Position numbers and translations under genes: made by a program. Source: Nesterenkonia sandarakina (lineage in GTDB: Bacteria > Actinomycetota > Actinomycetes > Actinomycetales > Micrococcaceae). From it: a stretch of DNA of 64,000 nucleotides. This document shows, piece by piece, positions 37,335 through 45,133 of this stretch (the stretch's first letter is position 1; every line of letters begins with the position of its first letter). The notes beneath the pieces were generated by a model that was not told the DNA's origin, did not search any database, and saw only the letters and a program-made list of their open reading frames with translations. The stretch is taken from NCBI RefSeq assembly GCF_003003175.1, contig NZ_PVTY01000002.1, positions 100,170 to 164,169 of the forward strand. Direction: 5' to 3'.

Positions 37335-38254
37335 CGGCCAGCACCGCCGGCGTAGGGATCAGCGTCGCCGGTGTAACCCGGGGTGGGACTGGCGGGACCG
37401 GTTTCGTAGGCCGGGGCACCGGTGCTCTGGTTTCCGGAGACCAGAGCAGCAGCCGGCGACTCGGTTCCTACCGGGCCCGTCCCCGTTCCGGTCGGAGCGG
37501 TACCGGGGGTGCTGGTGCCGGCACCCTGGCTCGAGGTCGAGGAGCCCTGCCGAGCATCATCGGCGTGGTGCTGCTTGAGTCCGCGGGTCAGTCGGCCCGC
37601 GGCGAACCCGACGCCGGCGGCGATCGCCAGGAACGCCACCGGTCGACGACGTGCGAAGCTCTGGACCTCCTGGAGGACCTCCTTGGGGTCATGGTCCTCG
37701 AGCCAGGTGGCCGTGGCTTCGGCGCGTGAGTTCAGCTGGTCCACAAGGTCCTTGGCGACCCCGGGCTCGGGCTTCTCGCCGCGAGCGATGCGGGCGACGT
37801 CGTCGCTGAAGGTGCGCACCGCGCCGGCTGCGCGACCGAGCTGCTCAGACGCCTGGGACTCGAGCATCGTGCCCGCCTCATCGCCCAGGCGCTTGGCCTC
37901 GCGCACGGCGTCGTCCTTGACCCCTGCGGCTTCCTGCGCGGCGGTGTCCTTGACCGCTCGTCCGGCGTCTCTGGCGTCGTTGCCGACATCCTGAGCCGCC
38001 GACTTGGCCTGATCCGACTGCTTCTGGGTGTGAGACGCAGAAGCGGACGCGGAACCAGACGTGGAGCGAGACCCGGAGTCGGGGTGCCCCGAGTGCTGTT
38101 GCTGCCCGGAGATCGGCATGGTCCCCAGTGGGAGATCGTTCGCTGCAGAACCGGGCTCCCTGCCGGAGGTTGATGGAGGCGTCGGGAACGTCTTATCCCG
38201 TGACGCGTCCGCTCCGCCGAGGTTGCTTTGAGGTGTGTTGTGTGGGTTTACCAT
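37331..38254 (-). CDS. LEA-like helical membrane-associated protein
   Basis: The 307-residue product has a low-complexity start rich in Ser, Gly, Gln and His, then a long Ala/Asp/Lys/Arg-rich helical part with hydrophilic heptads (QSDQAKSAAQDVGNDARDAG; VKDTAAQEAAGVKDDAVREA), a segment FSDDVARIARGEKPEPGV, a membrane-like helix near RRPVAFLAIAAGVGFAAGRL, and a Thr/Gly/Pro-rich tail. Such repeats recall LEA and YtxH-like proteins. No catalytic motif is visible. It is the gene directly before holin copy 1 and overlaps it. Confidence 0.6.
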   Translation of the reverse strand: MVNPHNTPQSNLGGADASRDKTFPTPPSTSGREPGSAANDLPLGTMPISGQQQHSGHPDSGSRSTSGSASASASHTQKQSDQAKSAAQDVGNDARDAGRAVKDTAAQEAAGVKDDAVREAKRLGDEAGTMLESQASEQLGRAAGAVRTFSDDVARIARGEKPEPGVAKDLVDQLNSRAEATATWLEDHDPKEVLQEVQSFARRRPVAFLAIAAGVGFAAGRLTRGLKQHHADDARQGSSTSSQGAGTSTPGTAPTGTGTGPVGTESPAAALVSGNQSTGAPAYETGPASPTPGYTGDADPYAGGAGR

Positions 38255-38343
38255 GTCTGCCTTTCGTGGTGTCCTCGGATTCGCGACGAACCGAGATTGA
38301 ACAGAGGGTCTGGAGATCCACTGGAAGGGTGATGCCCGACAGC

Positions 38344-39447
38344 TCAGCGTCGGACAGCCTCGTCCGGTCCAGCGGCTGGTGCGTCCTGGCTTCGGCCTGC
38401 GGATCTGCGCAGGTTGCGTGCGCGCTCGACATCCTCCTGATGTTTCTGCGCCTTCTTGTCGCTGGCCTTGGTGTCTCGAGCGGGAAGCTGGAGGTTCTCC
38501 TCTGCGGGCATTCCAGCCTGGAGCTCACGGCCGCGCTCAACTTCGCTGTCGACCTCTGCACCGAAGAGCAGGATCGCATTGACGATGTATATCCACAGCA
38601 GCAAGATGATGACCCCAGCCAGCGCTCCATACGTGGCGTTGTAGTTGCCGAAGTTGGACACGTAGAAGAAAAAGCCCACAGAGGCCAGTACCGCGACCAC
38701 GATGGCGATGAGGGCACCGACGCTCACCCAGCGGAACTTCGGCTGCTTCACGTTGGGAGTTGCGTAATAGAGCAGAGCAACGACGAAGACGACGACGAAG
38801 GCCAGGATGAACCATTGAGCGATGCTCCACACCGTGATTGCGGTCGAGCCAAGCCCGATCACGTTTCCCACTGCTTCTGCCACCGGTCCTGACAGGACCA
38901 GGATCATCAGGGCAACGGCTCCCAGGACGAGGATCAATGCTGTCAGGAGATACATCTGCACATTCAGCTTGATCCCACCGCGACCTTCAGGAACCTCGTG
39001 GATGATGTTCATCGCCCGGCCGAAGGCCTTCACATAGCCCGACGCCGACCACAGCGCGATCAGCAATCCGAGGATAAGTCCCAGCCCCGGAGCAGGGGCT
39101 GTCAGGACAGACTCCAAGGCAGGTCGGACGGTGCCCCACGTGTCGGAGGGAACAATGCCCTCCGCCTGATCCAGAACCGCGGTCACGGTTCCTCCTCCCT
39201 GACCGAACAGGCTCAGCACCGAGACCACGGCGATCAGCGCCGGGAAGATGGAAAGGACCGTGCGGTAGGTGAGGCCGGCGGCGAGATCGGTGCAGCCGTC
39301 AGCCGAGAATTCGCGGATCGTGGTCCTGAGGATGTACTTCCACGTCGGCTTGGTGATCTCAGCAGGAGAGTCAGGTTTGCGATCGTCTTCGGGGTGAGGA
39401 GCGTCCGCCGGATCATTTTCGGTATTGTCGCGGGAGCTGTGGGACAT
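38344..39447 (-). CDS. YihY/BrkB-family inner membrane protein
   Basis: The 367-residue product has a cytosolic lead, the family motif CTDLAAGLTYRTVLSIFPALIAVVSVLSLFG, GSASGYVKAFGRAMNIIHEV-like middle (ALWSASGYVKAFGRAM), four to six further membrane helices, and FGAEVDSEVERGRELQAGM before a Lys/Arg-rich tail. The function of this family is unknown (once called RNase BN by mistake). ATG 39447 follows GGAGAAAGG; the longer frame upstream looks spurious. Confidence 0.88.
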   Translation of the reverse strand: MSHSSRDNTENDPADAPHPEDDRKPDSPAEITKPTWKYILRTTIREFSADGCTDLAAGLTYRTVLSIFPALIAVVSVLSLFGQGGGTVTAVLDQAEGIVPSDTWGTVRPALESVLTAPAPGLGLILGLLIALWSASGYVKAFGRAMNIIHEVPEGRGGIKLNVQMYLLTALILVLGAVALMILVLSGPVAEAVGNVIGLGSTAITVWSIAQWFILAFVVVFVVALLYYATPNVKQPKFRWVSVGALIAIVVAVLASVGFFFYVSNFGNYNATYGALAGVIILLLWIYIVNAILLFGAEVDSEVERGRELQAGMPAEENLQLPARDTKASDKKAQKHQEDVERARNLRRSAGRSQDAPAAGPDEAVRR

Positions 39448-39508
39448 CAGACGTGCCTTTCTCCGGGTGTGGGGAGCATGAGCTCCAGTGAGTGATGAGG
39501 TTCTGGGT

Positions 39509-39805
39509 TCAGTCGCCCGGCCACTCTCCGGTGAGCCGCTGAAACGCCCTGGCCCCGCCTCGGTCGACCAACGCCTTGACGAAGGCGAAGAGCGCGCCCT
39601 GAAGGGCAGCAGCTGAGAGCACCTCGCCAAGGTTGAAGTCGGACTGCATCGCTTTGGGAGCATCGTCGCGGTGTTCCCATGGAAGCCGCTTCCATATCTG
39701 TTTGAACACCATGCCAGCGACAGCCCCGCTGATCAGGCTGTTGACCAGTCCGATGGGGCGATAGAGGAGCTTCGCCGAAGTGTTGCTAGATTCCTTCTTG
39801 GCCAT
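39509..39805 (-). CDS. DUF4235 small membrane protein
   Basis: The 98-residue product has KLLYRPIGLVNSLISGAVAGMVFKQIWKRL (a hydrophobic helix at about 17-38) and GEVLSAAALQGALFAFVKALVDRGGARAFQRLTG. This is the DUF4235 layout found in many actinobacteria, often with DUF3618 and holin-family genes as here. GGAAGGAA precedes the ATG. The function is unknown. Confidence 0.82.
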   Translation of the reverse strand: MAKKESSNTSAKLLYRPIGLVNSLISGAVAGMVFKQIWKRLPWEHRDDAPKAMQSDFNLGEVLSAAALQGALFAFVKALVDRGGARAFQRLTGEWPGD

Positions 39806-39849
39806 CGTGATCTTCCTTCCATGGTCGAGCTGCGGTCATCCTGTTCAGC

Positions 39850-40242
39850 TCACCTGCGAGCCCGGCCAACGACGATGAGGGCCGCGGTCGCAGCAACAGT
39901 CGCCACACCGATCCATCCGTTCCGGTTCGGCTTGCCCTGTTCGTCGGTGACAAAGTCTCTTGCGCGCCTGAAGTATGTGAGGGCGTGCTGGCGGGCGCCG
40001 TGAATCTCAGCGGCGACGCGATGCTTCACCTCATCGAGCTGCACCTGTGCCTGTGATTTCACATCGAACTTCTCAGCCAGTGCCTCGACGGTTTCACCAA
40101 GCTCGCGACGAGTGCGCGCAAGGTCGGCCTCGATCTGCTCCGGGGAGGCGCCCTTCTCCGGCTCCGGCGGAGCCACGGAAGGGTTCGCCCTGCCTGCGGT
40201 CGGGCGGGGCAGTTGAGCGTTCACATTGCTAGCGGGTGTCAT
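39850..40242 (-). CDS. DUF3618-domain protein (copy 2)
   Basis: The product, 130 residues from ATG 40242, has a Pro-rich lead, the DUF3618 core SPEQIEADLARTRRELGETVEALAEKFDVKSQ, VAAEIHGARQHALTYFRRAR, and a C-terminal helix GVATVAATAALIVVGRARR. ATG 40242 has AAGGA upstream; a longer start at 40284 exists. It overlaps the 3' end of holin copy 2 by 14 nt. Confidence 0.82.
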   Translation of the reverse strand: MTPASNVNAQLPRPTAGRANPSVAPPEPEKGASPEQIEADLARTRRELGETVEALAEKFDVKSQAQVQLDEVKHRVAAEIHGARQHALTYFRRARDFVTDEQGKPNRNGWIGVATVAATAALIVVGRARR

Positions 40243-40639
40243 GGCGGCTGTGTTCCTTAATCTCGGCAACGTCGCGGTTGACATTGGCGATCGTTCGTTC
40301 CGGCGCGAGAGAGAGCTTTTCCATCTTCTTCTTGCCGAGCAGTGCTGCGATGGCGGCAGTCATGAAGAGAACAGCGGTGACTATGAGTGCCGCCGCCCAC
40401 GCCGGCAGAACGGTGGTCAACCCTAGGATGGCTGTGGCAATCAGGGCCCCGAAGCCGAACCAGGCCAGGATGCCTCCGGCCCCTAAGAAGCCTGCGCCGA
40501 TCCCGCCGTGCTTGGCGGTCGCGGTCAACTCCGCCTGGACGAGTTTCAGCTCGTCGCGGATCAACCGTGAGGTCTGCTCTGAGAGGCGATTCATCAACTC
40601 GGGAACTGATGGTTCCGACGATCGTGCGGGGTGACTCAT
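40229..40639 (-). CDS. 'Phage holin family' membrane protein (copy 2)
   Basis: The 136-residue product is a paralog in layout of the protein at 36870-37334: polar start, LIRDELKLVQAELTATAKHGGIG, two hydrophobic helices (GFLGAGGILAWFGFGALIATAILGL, AAALIVTAVLFMTAAIAALLG) and a Lys-rich polar end. ATG 40639 is preceded by AAAGGG; the longer frame upstream is not supported. Transcription seems to start near here for the downstream DUF3618/DUF4235/YihY genes. Confidence 0.8.
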   Translation of the reverse strand: MSHPARSSEPSVPELMNRLSEQTSRLIRDELKLVQAELTATAKHGGIGAGFLGAGGILAWFGFGALIATAILGLTTVLPAWAAALIVTAVLFMTAAIAALLGKKKMEKLSLAPERTIANVNRDVAEIKEHSRHDTR

Positions 40640-40668
40640 GATGTGTGCCCTTTGCATTGAAACGACGT

Positions 40669-40681
40669 ACAACCTGGTTGT
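40669..40681. promoter_or_regulatory. Palindrome ACAACC-T-GGTTGT upstream of holin copy 2
   Basis: A perfect 6+6 inverted repeat 30 nt upstream of the start codon. It is a possible operator for the envelope cluster. The rest of the spacer 40640-40931 holds the terminator below and no gene. Confidence 0.4.
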
Positions 40682-40843
40682 TGCTGACGTTCGAGGATGA
40701 AGCTGCCACCTGTGGTCAGTCGGGTGGTCAGCGGGGTGGACAGATCGGACGCAGAGCCTGCCATTGCCGTCTTCCCGGTGTGCGGCAGCCACTGCATGTC
40801 GCGAGAGTGCACTCCGTGCAGCCGGGCCCGCTCCTGATGGCAC

Positions 40844-40886
40844 CTGCCAGGGGCCCGATCGCGCTCTCGGACCAGGCCCCTGGCAG
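40844..40886 (-). terminator. Terminator after the DUF2382 gene
   Basis: Perfect 12-bp stem CTGCCAGGGGCC with a 19-nt loop, 45 nt behind the stop of the minus-strand DUF2382 gene. It separates that gene from the rest of the envelope cluster. Confidence 0.65.
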
Positions 40887-40931
40887 ACGCTCGACGTCTA
40901 ACCCTGAATGCGCACGTTGCAGAGACGTCAC

Positions 40932-41690
40932 TCAGTGCTTCGCACCGGGCTTGGCGTCGCCTTCAACGTCGATCTCTTCCTTGCGGACCTCGCCGGAGAC
41001 GGTTTCGGTGTCCTGGACAGTCCGCTTGCCGATATTGACCTTCTCCGTGGCCACGGTCTCTTTGTCCACCACGGGGCGTTCCTCGTGCAGCGTCACGACC
41101 TCCTCCTGGCGGCCCGCCTCATCGATCTTGCCTGCAGAGCGCGCCTCGGCAGAGTTCGGGTCGACCTTCTCCCGCTCAACGACGAGCTCTTCGCGCTGGA
41201 CGGGCACCTCAACGCTCTGGTTCTCGGTGCGAATCCGCTTGTGCAGGCGTACCTGACCTGCCTCACGCTGCTCGGTGCCGACCTTCAGGCGCTCCTCGTG
41301 GGCGACCATCTTGTCGGCATCGGCGTCAACACCGGGCCCATCCGTGTCCACCCCGTGGCGTCCGGTGCTGGGGTCAGTGCTGTAGTAGTCCCAGAGGCGC
41401 TGCTCCTCTTCAACACTGAGGTGTCCGTCGACGTCGATGTTGGGGGCATCCTTGATGTAGGCCTTGGTGAACGGCACCCTGAGACCGCCGGGGGAGTAGC
41501 TTGTCGCGCCGAAGGGGATGAACGTCTCCTTGGCACCGAAGAGGCCCATGTTCACGGTGACGAACTCGGGTTCTTGTGTCTGAGCATCGACGTAGACCTG
41601 ACCGACCGAGCCAATTTTGGCTCCCTCACTGTCGTATACGTCTGCGTTCTCGATTAAGTCGACGTCGAAGTTGCGGTTCACCATGGTCAT
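40932..41690 (-). CDS. PRC-barrel and DUF2382 domain protein
   Basis: The 252-residue product starts with a PRC-barrel (DVYDSEGAKIGSVGQVYVDA, then EPEFVTVNMGLFGAKETFIP), a linker with SVEEEQRLWDYY, and the DUF2382 domain, highly charged with the repeated pattern V...REELVVEREKV / VVTLHEERPVVDKETVATEKV. Such proteins are found in actinobacteria and cyanobacteria and are thought to be stress-related; the exact role is unknown. Two ATG codons at 41690 and 41684 are both possible; AAAGG fits 41690. Confidence 0.85.
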   Translation of the reverse strand: MTMVNRNFDVDLIENADVYDSEGAKIGSVGQVYVDAQTQEPEFVTVNMGLFGAKETFIPFGATSYSPGGLRVPFTKAYIKDAPNIDVDGHLSVEEEQRLWDYYSTDPSTGRHGVDTDGPGVDADADKMVAHEERLKVGTEQREAGQVRLHKRIRTENQSVEVPVQREELVVEREKVDPNSAEARSAGKIDEAGRQEEVVTLHEERPVVDKETVATEKVNIGKRTVQDTETVSGEVRKEEIDVEGDAKPGAKH

Positions 41691-42408
41691 TCACTCGCCT
41701 TTCCATGCCCCGGGCTTCGGGGTCAAGATTCTTAGAAAGAATATTTATGTACCAAATAAAACATGAACATGAGCTACTAGAATCGTTCGTGTAGTGGTGA
41801 TCTACAAAGCCTCTCTAATGTCCTGGGTTGGACTGTGAGGTTGACGCCCGCCGGATCGTTTGGGTGGACCTGGCCTCGCTCGTCTCCCTCCTCGTCTTCT
41901 TCGCCGAGTCACTCCTTGACCGTCCCGTCTGATCGCCGTCAGGACGTGTTTCTGGCTACCTCTTCGGTCGGCTCAGATGCATGCGGGCCACGTGTTCATG
42001 TTGTCGAGGCGTCTGCAAGATGTCGACCTGCGCTGAAGATTACACTGTAAACACAGCCCTCGGCAATAGTCGCCCGGAGGCAGTTCGGCGCCAGTGTGGC
42101 AGCGTGTCGCGTCATGCCGCTGGCGTCCCGCTGGGGCCCCGTGATTTCTGTCGTTCGGGCGTGGGTTGCGGGTGTGCTCTACGTCGGGCGGCGTGAACCG
42201 ACCGGTCTGGGTCTGCGATCGGCGTCTGGCTTGGGCGTTCGAGGCGGTGTCCAAGACCTTCGAACCGGGGAGGCGCGACCGCGAGGGAAAATTTGACTGA
42301 AGGCGCGGAGAAACGTCGCCGGAGTACCATAGATGGGCGCACGCATAAGCGTTCACCAGGTGGGCGTCTATTGAGGAAGTCACCTATTCGGTATCGAGGT
42401 AGATATAA
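41691..42408. other. 718-nt region without a supported gene
   Basis: The part next to the DUF2382 gene is AT-rich and has two palindromes in its leader: ATTCTT-AGA-AAGAAT (41728-41742) and CCCCG/CGGGG (41708-41722). The rest has only short, unlikely ORFs with poor codon use in all frames. I see no tRNA, no repeat array and no remnant that I can name. Confidence 0.5.
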
Positions 42409-43125
42409 ATGGATCGGACATTCGACGCTGCAGGTCCAGATAAGGCGCGACCCGGCCTCAGTCGTGAATTGGTGGTGAAGTCAGCCGTGTCGTTCATCGA
42501 CGCACATGGCGCACAGAAGCTCACGATGCGCGCCCTCGGTGCCAGTCTGGATGTAGAGGCAATGGCGCTGTACAGGCATGTCTCAGGGCGTGAAGACCTG
42601 CTCGAGTCTGTGGTAGCTGAGCTGTTGCGAGGGCTGGAAGACGATCTGGATAAGCAGCTCAGTGAGACATGGCAGGGGTACCTTCAGACCTTTGCTCATC
42701 ATGTTCGCCAGATTGCGGTGGAGCACCCTCTGGTCTTCCCACTCGTCGCGACTCGACATCCTGCGGCACCATGGCTTCGCCCTCCGCTGCGCAGCCTGTC
42801 TCTGGTAGAAGGCTTCCTACGCGCGCTCATTGACCATGGTTTCAGCGACTCCGCCGCAGTTCACACCTACCGAATCATCAGCAGCTTCCTTCTCGGGCAC
42901 CTGCTGCTGGAATCCGTCGTCCGCGGCGCTGAGGTCTCATCCGTAGAAATTCCCTTGGACGAAGGAAATGCGATTGTCCCTGAAGGGGATTCTGGTCTGG
43001 ATCTGAGTCGATTCCCGGTGGTGATGCGCTTGAAGGGGGCACTCAGTGAGGATCATTCCAGGAGGGAATTTGAGATCGGATTGGAAGCTCTGATTGATAG
43101 AATAGAATTCTTTATTAGTCAATAA
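42409..43125 (+). CDS. TetR/AcrR-family transcriptional regulator
   Basis: The 238-residue protein has the N-terminal helix-turn-helix (residues about 20-68: ELVVKSAVSFIDAHGAQKLTMRALGASLDVEAMALYRHVSGREDLL) and a C-terminal all-helical ligand domain of the TetR_C type. The coding sequence is visibly less GC-rich than most of the window and uses A/T-ending codons (att, gaa, ttt) more often. GAGG lies 13 nt before the ATG. Its targets are unknown; the next gene, 0.5 kb downstream, is a transporter on the same strand. Confidence 0.85.
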   Translation: MDRTFDAAGPDKARPGLSRELVVKSAVSFIDAHGAQKLTMRALGASLDVEAMALYRHVSGREDLLESVVAELLRGLEDDLDKQLSETWQGYLQTFAHHVRQIAVEHPLVFPLVATRHPAAPWLRPPLRSLSLVEGFLRALIDHGFSDSAAVHTYRIISSFLLGHLLLESVVRGAEVSSVEIPLDEGNAIVPEGDSGLDLSRFPVVMRLKGALSEDHSRREFEIGLEALIDRIEFFISQ

Positions 43126-43638
43126 AGCGAAATTTAATAAAGCTTGATCTATCCGATCGTCGCCTGTTAAGTGATTCTTTTATGCGCCCATTTAATCTTT
43201 CTCTCGACCCGATTCTGTTGTCTCGTGCCGGGTCGATTCGAAGCTCTGGAGGATTGATGAGGTGCGCTGCCTCGCGAGTTTTTTATCGTCTCCATCGCAT
43301 GTGGCTCTTCGCCTCTTCCGGCTCGCGATCATGAAGATTGGCACCGCAGCTTCGGATGATCGCGGGATTTCGCAGATCCAGCAGACGCCTCCTGTGTCAC
43401 GCAGACATCAGACTACTGAGTCGGCACGAGTGACGGTCCTTGAGAGATCGATGCAGATCAACGAAGGGTGCACCATCCTGGAGCGATAGACGTGACTCAG
43501 GAAAGTGCTCACTCCAGTCTCAGCTGATGAGACTGCCACCGCGCGGGTACAGGGATCCGCAGGCCTCGACCTATCATTTTGGGTCTGCGCCGCACTCGGC
43601 GCCGCCCACCATCAATCCTTCTGTGGAGATGCCCAGCA
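43126..43638. other. 513-nt low-GC spacer
   Basis: No convincing ORF. An 8-bp inverted repeat TCGACCCG/CGGGTCGA (about 43204-43235) lies about 80 nt after the TetR stop and may be its terminator. The base composition resembles the tetR gene rather than the flanking blocks. Confidence 0.45.
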
Positions 43639-45051
43639 ATGTCTACCTCTGTTGACCCCTCTGTGCCCGGCGCCTCGAACCGAAAAGTCGACGACGTAGC
43701 CGATGAGAACCTGACAGTCCCGCGCCGCCGGATCATCATGGCCTCGCTGATCGGGACCACGATCGAGTTCTACGACTTCTACATCTACGCCACCGCAGCC
43801 GTCTCGATCTTCCCTCTGCTCTTCTTCTACGGCGATGAGGGCTCCGCGCTGCTGGCCTCGATGGCGACCTTCGGCGCGGCCTTCGTGGCGCGGCCGCTGG
43901 GAGCGATCATCTTCGGCCACTACGGGGACAAGGTCGGACGCAAGGCCACCCTGGTCGGCGCGCTGCTGACCATGGGCATCGCGACATTCCTGATCGGCAC
44001 GCTGCCCACCTACCAGCAGATCGGTCTGTGGGCGCCAGCGATGCTGACCATCCTGCGCTTCTGCCAGGGCCTCGGCCTGGGCGGAGAATGGTCCGGTGCC
44101 GCACTGCTGGCCTCGGAGACCGCCCGACCGGGCAAGCGTGCGCAGGCCGCCATGTGGCCGCAGCTCGGCGCCCCCTTCGGCTTCATGCTCGCCAACGGTC
44201 TCTTCCTGCTGCTGGCCACCCTCTTCTCCTACGACTCCACCGCGACCGACCTCAACGACCCCTTCCTGGTCTGGGGCTGGCGACTGCCGTTCCTGCTCTC
44301 GGTGATCATGGTCGCCGTCGGGCTCTACGTGCGGCTGCGGATCGAGGAGACCCCGGTCTTCGCCAAGGCCATGGAAAGCAACGAGCGGGTCAAGGCCCCC
44401 ATCGGTGAGGTGTTCCGGCGCAACTGGTGGGAGATCATCCTGGGCACCTTCATCATGCTCGCCACCTACGGACTGTTCTACCTGATGACCACCTGGGTCC
44501 TGTCCTACGCCATCGGCAGCGCCGAGGTCGGAGGCCTGGGCTACGGATATCAGGACTTCCTGGTGCTGCAGATCGTCGCGATCACCTTCTTCGCGATCTT
44601 CGTGCCGGTGGCCGGCCGACTTGCCGACCGCTTCGGCCGGCGCCCGATGCTGATCGTGGTCACGATCGCGATCATGATCTTCGGGCTGACCTTCCGCTAC
44701 TGGCTCTCCGCCGAGTCCATGGGCACCGGCGAGGACCTCAACGTCTGGCAGATGCTGGCCTTCCTCGCCGTCGGGATGACGCTGATGGGGCTTACCTTCG
44801 GCCCGATGTCTGCGGTGCTGCCGGAGCTGTTCCCGACGAACACCCGCTACACCGGATCGGGCGTGGCCTACAACGCCGCCTCGATCCTTGGTGCGGCGCT
44901 GACCCCGTTCGTGGCGGCCTGGCTGGTCCAGGCCTCCGGCGTCGGAGCGGTCGGGCTGTATCTGGCCGGCCTGGGCGTGCTCACGCTGATCGCTCTGATC
45001 CTGGCCCCGGAGACCTCGAAGAAGTCGCTCTACACCGAGGCTGCCAAGTAG
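43639..45051 (+). CDS. MFS metabolite:H+ symporter (MHS family, ProP/ShiA/KgtP-like)
   Basis: Proton-coupled uptake of a small metabolite such as an organic acid or osmolyte. The 470-residue product has the MHS hallmark ASLIGTTIEFYDFYIYATAA in helix 1, FVARPLGAIIFGHYGDKVGRKATL, the GLGLGGEWSGAALLASE block in helix 4, and LADRFGRRPMLIV. Twelve hydrophobic helices are visible. ATG 43639 has GGAGA upstream; the longer frame from 43579 is Arg-rich and not expected. The substrate is unknown. Confidence 0.88.
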   Translation: MSTSVDPSVPGASNRKVDDVADENLTVPRRRIIMASLIGTTIEFYDFYIYATAAVSIFPLLFFYGDEGSALLASMATFGAAFVARPLGAIIFGHYGDKVGRKATLVGALLTMGIATFLIGTLPTYQQIGLWAPAMLTILRFCQGLGLGGEWSGAALLASETARPGKRAQAAMWPQLGAPFGFMLANGLFLLLATLFSYDSTATDLNDPFLVWGWRLPFLLSVIMVAVGLYVRLRIEETPVFAKAMESNERVKAPIGEVFRRNWWEIILGTFIMLATYGLFYLMTTWVLSYAIGSAEVGGLGYGYQDFLVLQIVAITFFAIFVPVAGRLADRFGRRPMLIVVTIAIMIFGLTFRYWLSAESMGTGEDLNVWQMLAFLAVGMTLMGLTFGPMSAVLPELFPTNTRYTGSGVAYNAASILGAALTPFVAAWLVQASGVGAVGLYLAGLGVLTLIALILAPETSKKSLYTEAAK

Positions 45052-45063
45052 CCGATCGGCTCC

Positions 45064-45105
45064 AGCTGCCCCGTCCCAGGCACATCAGCCAGGGGCGGGG
45101 CAGCT
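45064..45105. terminator. Bidirectional terminator between the symporter and mtlR
   Basis: A 14-bp stem AGCTGCCCCGTCCC with one U-G pair and a 14-nt loop, between two convergent genes. Confidence 0.75.
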
Positions 45106-45133
45106 CTGTGTCCGGGTGAGCGCAGGGTTCCGC

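Noticed and set aside
36870-40639. A prophage or lysis cassette, because of two 'holin family' genes
   Set aside because: No endolysin, portal, terminase, integrase or tail gene is near; the genes match a chromosomal actinobacterial family.
41691-42408. Short ORFs in the gene-free stretch
   Set aside because: Poor codon use, no SD, no motif, and several overlapping frames on both strands.
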